A stretch of 35,653 bases of DNA from Chloroflexota bacterium (GTDB taxonomy: Bacteria; Chloroflexota; UBA6077; CF-72): contig JAFAOS010000418.1 of the NCBI GenBank assembly GCA_019247515.1, positions 1 through 35,653 of the forward strand, read 5' to 3'. Positions within the stretch are counted from its first letter, which is position 1, and the number at the start of each line of letters is the position of its first letter. The notes under the pieces are model-generated. The model saw only the letters and a list, made by a program, of their open reading frames with translations, made no database searches and was not told the DNA's origin. Made by a program: the position numbers and the translations under genes. Positions 9,008 through 15,400 of this stretch are shown here, piece after piece.

Positions 9008-9925
9008 TCACAACACGTCCGCGAGGACTTCTTCTGCCATGTCCATCCGCTCGGGACCGCAGAAGTAATACGCCCCCTGGACAATGGTGTTGACGATGAT
9101 GGCGTTGGTCACGCCCCATGCTCTGGCCAGCAGCGCTGCCTCCTTGAGCCCACCGGGGTTGCCGCTCACGATGTTGTGCCGAAGGGACAGGTACGGCATC
9201 ATCTGCTTCGGCAGCGCGCCGCGGAAGACACCTTCCCACTTCGCTCGCCAGGACTTGAGCGTCACTGGCTCGTACCTGGCCAGGAAACGCACGCGCGGCG
9301 GCTGCCAGCCGATGGTGCGCTCATACCACTCTTCGATGTTCTGGAGGTCCCGCGGCGTCAGCTGCATCGTGGACTTGTCGAGACCGCAGTAGAACGGCTC
9401 CATGTCTGGCGCCCAGCCTTCCGGCCAGTCCGGCTTGATGTCGCGCTCGACGTAATCTCCCAGGATGATGCCAATCGCACGCGACACCAGCTCCAACCCG
9501 CGAATGCCCGCGCTCAGCTGCGCGTGCATGACGACCTCCATCACCTGGTTGCGCGTAAAGCCGCGCATTTGCAGGCCGCGCATGCAGTTCTCGATGCCGA
9601 TCTCCCAGCCCTGATTGATGTAAGTGTGCATGTTCGCCGACGACGAGGCAGTGAGGATCCCGGCGTTGATGCCCAGCGAGCGCCAGCCCGCGCTCACGCG
9701 CATATGCAGCTTGGCGCAATCCGGACGGGTGTACAGCCACAGGCTGTTAGCGGTCATGTCGTAGCGCGGACCCGGATCGAGCGGGCCGCGAATGATCCGC
9801 TGCCCGTAGACGGACTCGTGGCCACCGATGCGAGCAGAGGTCAGGTACGTATTGATCTCGTCGTCGGTCGTGACGTCGAGGTTGTCCAGATTGAGACCGT
9901 CGCGGACCCCGTAGATTTCAGGCAT
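9008..9925 (-). CDS. Tandem carboxymuconolactone decarboxylase (AhpD-fold)-like protein
   Basis: A 305-residue protein whose two helical modules resemble the carboxymuconolactone decarboxylase/AhpD fold. Module one (about 75-150) has CMRGLQMRGFTRNQVMEVVM followed by HAQLSAGIRGLE. Module two (about 235-300) has LSLRHNIVSGNPGGLKEAAL then ARAWGVTNAIIVNTIVQG. The usual AhpD CxxC is absent, so a peroxidase role is unlikely and a decarboxylase, hydratase or hydrolase role is open. The ATG at 9923-9925 is preceded by GAGGAG. An earlier in-frame start at 9958 would add 11 residues without family signal. The gene lies 42 bp after the ArsR gene, so it may be the first enzyme of a repressor-controlled operon. 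Confidence 0.65.
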   Translation of the reverse strand: MPEIYGVRDGLNLDNLDVTTDDEINTYLTSARIGGHESVYGQRIIRGPLDPGPRYDMTANSLWLYTRPDCAKLHMRVSAGWRSLGINAGILTASSSANMHTYINQGWEIGIENCMRGLQMRGFTRNQVMEVVMHAQLSAGIRGLELVSRAIGIILGDYVERDIKPDWPEGWAPDMEPFYCGLDKSTMQLTPRDLQNIEEWYERTIGWQPPRVRFLARYEPVTLKSWRAKWEGVFRGALPKQMMPYLSLRHNIVSGNPGGLKEAALLARAWGVTNAIIVNTIVQGAYYFCGPERMDMAEEVLADVL

Positions 9926-9967
9926 GCAGGCGCGTTCTCCTCGTTGTGAGGTAACCACGGTACCGGA

Positions 9968-10306
9968 TCAGGGATTCTGCTCGAGCACGACCTGGCGCAG
10001 CCGCGCCAGACGCTCGTCCCAGCGCGAACCAATCTGCGCGATCCACTCGGAGGCTTCGTCCAGCGAACCCGGCACCAGCGCGTAACGGACCTCCTGACCG
10101 CTGCGCTGACCGCTGATCAGACCCGCCCGATTCAGCACCGCCAGGTGCTTGACAATCGCCTGGCGCGTGACTGGCAGCTCCGGCTCGAGCAGCGTCGCGG
10201 ACGTGGGGCCTCGCTCAGCTACCAGCCGCAACACTCGGCGGCGGGTCGGATCGGCCAGCGCGGCGAAGACCGCGTCCGACGCCTCGTGCAACACGGCCTG
10301 ATTCAC
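9968..10306 (-). CDS. ArsR-family winged-helix transcriptional repressor
   Basis: A 112-residue winged helix-turn-helix protein with the ArsR signature: FAALADPTRRRVLRLVAERG, then the recognition helix ELPVTRQAIVKHLAVLNRAG and the wing GLISGQRSGQEVRYALVP. No metal-binding cysteines are present, so it belongs to the non-metal branch of the family often paired with SRPBCC genes. The GTG start at 10304-10306 overlaps the TGA of the SRPBCC gene (GTGA), so the two are co-translated. The frame continues 15 codons upstream, but inside the SRPBCC gene. The probable operators are the twin dyads at 10753-10770 and 10795-10812, giving autorepression and control of the divergent DUF899 gene. The target assignment is inference from position. 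Confidence 0.88.
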   Translation of the reverse strand: MNQAVLHEASDAVFAALADPTRRRVLRLVAERGPTSATLLEPELPVTRQAIVKHLAVLNRAGLISGQRSGQEVRYALVPGSLDEASEWIAQIGSRWDERLARLRQVVLEQNP

Positions 10307-10734
10307 GCCGCGGCCAGATACTCCGCGAGCTCGCCAAGCTCGAGCTGCCATCCCTCGACGTGGCGCTCGCGCGTCCGCAGCTCGGGTGGCAGGCTGGCGA
10401 AGCCAGACTCGATCACGTGCAAGCGCGTGCCTTCCGCGTGCGGCTCGAGCGTGAACTCGACGCGTGTCATCGGCGCCTCGCCGGACAGGTTGACTTGCCA
10501 GCGAAACGCGAGGCGGCGGGTCGGCTCGACGGCCTCGATCACGCCGCGGCTGGTGCCGCGTGGACCAGTTGAACCGTCCCAGGTGAAGATCACTTCCCCG
10601 CCAGGCCGCAGATCGATGGTCGCCCGCGTGCCGAACCAGGCGCTGAGCTGGTCGGCCTGGGTCAGCGCCGTCCAGACGCGCGCGGGCGGCACGGGAAGGA
10701 TGATCTCGCGTTCGATCGAGTCGGGCACGTCCAC
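10303..10734 (-). CDS. SRPBCC / AHSA1-like domain protein
   Basis: A protein of about 143 residues with the START/SRPBCC fold of the AHSA1 (activator of Hsp90 ATPase 1-like) group. The N-terminal strand SIEREIILPVPPARVWTALT, the ADQLSAWFG helix, the PGGEVIFTWDG turn and the C-terminal helix EGWQLELGELAEYL are typical. These proteins hold a hydrophobic ligand in a cavity; many are uncharacterised. An ATG at 10782 would add 16 residues, but these overlap the first operator dyad and have no family similarity, so GTG at 10732-10734 (or 10726-10728) is preferred. It precedes ArsR in the transcript, the reverse of the common order, and overlaps it by GTGA. It could sense or sequester the inducer; that is speculation. 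Confidence 0.8.
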   Translation of the reverse strand: MDVPDSIEREIILPVPPARVWTALTQADQLSAWFGTRATIDLRPGGEVIFTWDGSTGPRGTSRGVIEAVEPTRRLAFRWQVNLSGEAPMTRVEFTLEPHAEGTRLHVIESGFASLPPELRTRERHVEGWQLELGELAEYLAAA

Positions 10735-10752
10735 GCCAACCGCCGGCCTACC

Positions 10753-10770
10753 TGCAACTTGATAGTTGCA
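10753..10770. promoter_or_regulatory. Putative ArsR operator O1 (18-bp dyad)
   Basis: Perfect inverted repeat TGCAAC-N6-GTTGCA, with spacer TTGATA. It lies between the divergent SRPBCC-ArsR and DUF899 genes, near the start of the minus-strand operon. A matching dyad (O2) lies 42 bp away centre to centre. Repression by the adjacent ArsR protein is inferred from position and symmetry. Confidence 0.75.
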
Positions 10771-10794
10771 CAATCCGCCCACCCCGCGCTAATC

Positions 10795-10812
10795 TGCAAC
10801 CCGATGGTTGCA
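10795..10812. promoter_or_regulatory. Putative ArsR operator O2 (18-bp dyad)
   Basis: Perfect inverted repeat TGCAAC-N6-GTTGCA, with spacer CCGATG, the same half-sites as O1. It ends 23 bp before the DUF899 GTG start, where a repressor would block that promoter. A weak plus-strand promoter can be read between the sites (TTGCAC at 10766-10771, then TAATCT at 10790-10795, 18-bp spacing); its boxes overlap both operators. The promoter is a low-confidence reading. Confidence 0.75.
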
Positions 10813-10835
10813 AATCAGGACTGGAGGGTTTCCAC

Positions 10836-11564
10836 GTGGTAACGCACGCGGTGGTCGCGCACGATGCATGGCTCTCAGCTCGCAAAAAGCACCTGGCCAA
10901 AGAAAAAGAGTTCACCCACCTTCGCGATCAGCTGAGTCGCGAGCGTCGCCAGCTTCCCTGGGAGCGCGTCGACAAAGACTATCGCTTCGAGGGCGAGAGC
11001 GGCACGCTGTCACTCCGCGACATGTTCGCCGGACGTGGACAGCTGGTGGTGTATCACGCCATGTTCAATCCGGATACCGCCGGACCACGCACCACCTGGA
11101 CCACCGACGCCGCCTGCTTTTCGTGTTCCTGGTGGATGGACAACTTCAACGGCATCGCCGTCCACCTGAACCACCGCGACATCAGCATGGTGGCGGTCTC
11201 ACTGGCGCCGTATGCCAAAATCGCTGCGTACCGCAAACGCATGGGCTGGACGTTTCCCTGGTTCTCCTCGGCCGGCAGCGATTTCAACTTCGATTATCAC
11301 GTGTCGTTCGCACCGGATCAGCTGGCATCTGGCAAGGTTGAGTACAACTACCGATCCGTCCCCATGACGATCTCCGAGACGCCCGGGATCAGCGTATTTG
11401 TCGAGGACGCGGACAGCATCTATCACACGTACTCCACCTACGCCCGCGGTCTGGACATGCTGAACGTCGCCTACCACTATATGGACCTGGTGCCGAAAGG
11501 ACGCGACGAGGGCGACGATCACCAGCACGGCTGGCTTCGGCGTCACGACGAGTACGCCGACTGA
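10836..11564 (+). CDS. DUF899 thioredoxin-like protein
   Basis: A 242-residue member of the DUF899 family, a thioredoxin-fold group of unproven function. Strong family blocks are LPWERVDKDYRFEG, GRGQLVVYHAMF, WWMDNFNGIAVHLNHRDI, AAYRKRMGWTFPWFSS, GSDFNFDYHVSF and the C-terminal YSTYARGLDMLN. A CxxC motif, C94-F-S-C97, sits where the thioredoxin active site would be, so a redox role is plausible. The GTG start has GGAGG about 9 bases upstream. The gene is divergent from SRPBCC-ArsR and shares the twin operators with it; the association of DUF899, SRPBCC and ArsR genes is familiar in soil bacteria. The downstream DUF2182 gene overlaps its stop (TGATG). Confidence 0.9.
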   Translation: MVTHAVVAHDAWLSARKKHLAKEKEFTHLRDQLSRERRQLPWERVDKDYRFEGESGTLSLRDMFAGRGQLVVYHAMFNPDTAGPRTTWTTDAACFSCSWWMDNFNGIAVHLNHRDISMVAVSLAPYAKIAAYRKRMGWTFPWFSSAGSDFNFDYHVSFAPDQLASGKVEYNYRSVPMTISETPGISVFVEDADSIYHTYSTYARGLDMLNVAYHYMDLVPKGRDEGDDHQHGWLRRHDEYAD

Positions 11565-12358
11565 TGTCGCACGCTCAGATGCTCTCCGCGGTCGGACTCG
11601 TCAGGACTTCGCGACGCGGATTGTGTCCGGCGTGCCGCCTCTTTCAGGCTGAAGATGGCCAACAGGAGATCGCCGCTCCAGCCTTGATGGCCGTCGCGCT
11701 TCTGCTGGTCGCCGCCTGCGCGTGGGCGGTGACCATCGCGCGCATGCGCTCGATGGACGGCATGCGCATGGGTCTCGGTGCGATCGACACGTTCCTTGCG
11801 AGCTGGGCGCTGATGGTGGCCGCGATGATGCTGCCCTCGGCGATGCCGCTCGTATTCGAGTTCGCTCGGAACGCGGAGGGTCGCCGCGGCTGGCAGGCCG
11901 CGACGGCGGTGTTGGGTCTGACGTATCTCGGCCTATGGTCGGCATTTGGGCTGGTGTGCTACGTCCTTTACAGGGCGATCGGCATGCCGTGGCCGAACCA
12001 GGCGCTCGTCGGCGGCGCCGCCCTCATCATCGCCGGCGTGTACGCCATGACTCCGCTCAAGCGCACGACCGAGGCGTGGTGCCGCGAATTGGCCGCGCTC
12101 CACGGGCCACTCCCATTCAACCTGCTGCGCAGCGCGGTGGTGGCCGGCGGGCGTTACGGCTTGAGCTGCCTCGGCTGCAGCGCGGGGTTGATGCTGGCCA
12201 TGGTGCTGATCGGCACGTCCAACCTGATCTGGATGATCGTGCTTACCGCGCTCATGCTGATGTACAGGCTTGCCCCCGCCTGGACGCCGCGCTGGGTGGC
12301 CGTGGCACTCTCGGCCGCGGTCATCGCTCTCGGCGTGCTGTACGCCGCCAGCGCCTGA
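11564..12358 (+). CDS. DUF2182 predicted metal-binding integral membrane protein
   Basis: A 264-residue polytopic membrane protein of the DUF2182 family. Family blocks are LASWALMVAAMMLPSAMPLV, the YAMTPLKRTTEAWCR loop and the GLSCLGCSAGLMLA helix with its CxxC. About six hydrophobic segments can be counted from residue 38 to the C-terminus. An extra N-terminal CPAC (C21, C24) precedes the first membrane helix and could be a small metal-binding knuckle. The ATG overlaps the DUF899 stop as TGATG, so translation is likely coupled and the pair may act together. The function is unknown; metal binding is the family's annotation, not shown here. Confidence 0.85.
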   Translation: MSHAQMLSAVGLVRTSRRGLCPACRLFQAEDGQQEIAAPALMAVALLLVAACAWAVTIARMRSMDGMRMGLGAIDTFLASWALMVAAMMLPSAMPLVFEFARNAEGRRGWQAATAVLGLTYLGLWSAFGLVCYVLYRAIGMPWPNQALVGGAALIIAGVYAMTPLKRTTEAWCRELAALHGPLPFNLLRSAVVAGGRYGLSCLGCSAGLMLAMVLIGTSNLIWMIVLTALMLMYRLAPAWTPRWVAVALSAAVIALGVLYAASA

Positions 12359-12479
12359 AGGCTGACGCCGCCGTTCTCAGCACGCCTGGAGTTGCCGCCT
12401 GCAACCCAGACACCTGACGCGAGGTAAATCTGAGGCGGAATTGAGCGGGTATTGCCGCAACACTTGATTCGAGCGGTTT

Positions 12480-15400
12480 ATGGATGGGGGAATTCGGCCT
12501 GCAGCGCCGGCGTCGCGACGAGTGCGGCTCGCAAACGCCATCGGCGTGGTGGCCGCCGCCTTCGGACTGACGCTGATCCTGCTCTTCCTGCCCGGTTTCG
12601 CCTCGGGGGTGCCCGCGGCTCTCAGCCAGGCCGCGGCAACGCTCACGCCCGCGCCCTTGCCCGTTCCGATCCTGCCGCGCTCGTCCGCGGGCACCGGGTA
12701 CACGATCACCTTCGTGGCTCGCTGGTGCTCGGCGTACTCGGACATCATGGCAAACAACGCGCGCAATAACCTGCAGGAGAATCTGGCGCAGCTCGGTATC
12801 AACTCGCAGTACAGCTCCGGCTCGCCGATCAATCCCACGGTCGAGACGCAGTTCGACCCGAACTGCCATCCGTTTCCGCCGGGCGTCGACGGCAACCAGA
12901 CGGGCTGGACATTCGAGCTTGGTCAGGGCTATCAAAACACGAACAAGGTCAACAACCTCAGCACGATCACCCAGCCAATCCAGACTGTCACAACCCAGGC
13001 CACGAACGGCACCCAGCCGGCGGGTTCGGTGACACTCGCCCTGACCTCACAAGAAGTTACGCTGGCCCAGAATCACAACCTCTGGATTATGGGTGGTACC
13101 GTGGCCAATCCGCTCAATCAGAACAATTTCGGCAACCTCTACGGCCTGGGCGCGCTCCGCTGCGCAATCGACAACCTCAACGCGGACAACGTCGAAACTG
13201 TCTCATTCCCGAGCGGCCAGAAAAACGTCTACTGTTACTACTATGCGGTGAGTCCAGCGCCAGGCTACGGCACCATCAACGTCACCAAGACGACGACGAA
13301 CGGCAATACGTCCACGACGTTTCCCTTCCACGGCAGTGTCTCGTTCAACAACTCGCCTGTCCAGGGTTATTTCGCGTTGACACCCAATCAGCAGATGACG
13401 TTCACGCGTGCCGCCGGCAGCACGTGGGACATGACCGAGGACGTACCTGGGGGCTGGAGCCTCACCGGTTACACCTGCACATCGACGAGCGGGACAAGCA
13501 CGATCACCTATCCACCCGACCAGCCGGGCACGTCCGTGATCGCGCTTGCCAACCTGGACACGGTCAACTGTACGTACACAGACTCGCCACTGAGGTTGAC
13601 GGTCGATAAGGTCAGCGTCGGCGGCACGGGCGGACCGTTCAACTTCCAGGTCACCGCGCCGGCGGGCAGCCCATCTGGCCAGTATTCGGCCACAACCACC
13701 GTCGCCGGAGTGCCAGCACGCGTCTATCAGGACACGGCCGGCAATAGCGCGCAACCGTACACCTTTACCGAGGCGCCTCCGCCAGGCTGGGCGCTGACCG
13801 GTATCACGTGCACGAGCAACTCGAACCTGGTGTGGCCGGCGAGCGGTGACCCGAATACCTTCAGCGTGACGGTGAGCAACGGAGCGACGCAAGCGTGCAC
13901 GGTTACGGACACCCTCGCCGCGACGGGTGGACTGGTCATCAACAAGACAACGCAGGCGAGCACCGGCGGGCCGTTCACCTACATTGTCGCCTCACCTGAC
14001 GGTACGGTCCAGAAGAAGGTCGCGGCCACCACAATGGCGGTCGGCACCGCGGTGACGGCCACCGGCGACGATCTGTCGAAGCTGCAGCCAGGCGACTACA
14101 CGATCACCGAGTTCCCCCCGGTGCCGGCCGGACTGGCGTGGGCCTCCACATCTATTACCTGCGCTGGCGCGACTCCGCCGGTCTCAGGGGCGGCCGTCAC
14201 CGTGACGATCGTCGCCGGGCAAACAGTGACGTGTGCCTACACCGACACGTTGTCGACGTACACGCCCACTCCGACGGTGACGACCACTCCGACCCCAACG
14301 CCAAACGTGCCCGGCGCTATCCGCGTCACCAAGCTGGATCGCGATACACAGGCTCCGCTCGCCGGCGGGGTCTTCACCATCACTGGTCCGAACGCGTACT
14401 CCGCCAGCGTGACCACGGGCGCCGACGGAACCGCGTGCGTCGACGGCCTCCCGTTCGGCACGTACAGCGTGCACGAGACCACGCCGCCCTACGCCTACGA
14501 GCTCGATACGACTCAGTCAGTCGACGTGGTCGTGGATCACGGCGCCACGTGCGCAAGTGGCGCCCCGAATACCCCGCCGCCCTTCACGAACCCGCACGCC
14601 GGCGTGGGCGCGATCGTGATCTCGAAGGCGTCGTCGACTGACTCGACGCCGCTGGCGGGCGCAACGTTCTCGATCGTCGGACCGAACGCCTACTCGACCA
14701 GCGTCAGCACCGGCGCCGATGGCACGGTGTGCGTCAACCCGGTGACCTACGGAACCTTCCAGGTAACCGAGACGGTCGCGCCGCCTGGCTACCAGATCGA
14801 CAGTTCGGTGCCCGTCAGCGTTCAGGTGAGCCAGCCGGCGGACTGCGTCAACAACCTGGCGGCCGCCGTGCAAGTGCCGTTCACGGATTCGGGACTCGCG
14901 CCGACAGCCACGCTCACCCAGACGCCGACCGTCACCTCGACGCCGACAGATACGCCCACGGCGACCTCGACGAGTACCGCCACCTCGACGTCGACGGCCA
15001 CGAGCACGGTGACCAATACGCCGACGATCACGCGCACGCCGACGATCACGCCGACCGGCACGCGATCGCCGACGCTTACGCCGACCATCACCCCAACCCC
15101 GACGATCACGCCGACGGCCACCAGCACGCCGTCGCCGACGGCAACGTCCACGCTCACGACGACGCCAACCAGCATCGCCACCCCGACGAGTACCCCGACC
15201 GACACCCCGACACCGACCGATACTCCAACCGGCGGGGTGGCGCCGCTAATAGTTCCAACCGATACGCCAACGCCGGCCGCGAGCAGCACGCCCACCGCGT
15301 GCGCCACCGTGGTGCCCACGCCAGCAGTCACGCTGCTCCCCACCGACACGGTGACGCCGACGGCCACCAGCACGTCTTCGCCGACGACAACGCCCACGCC

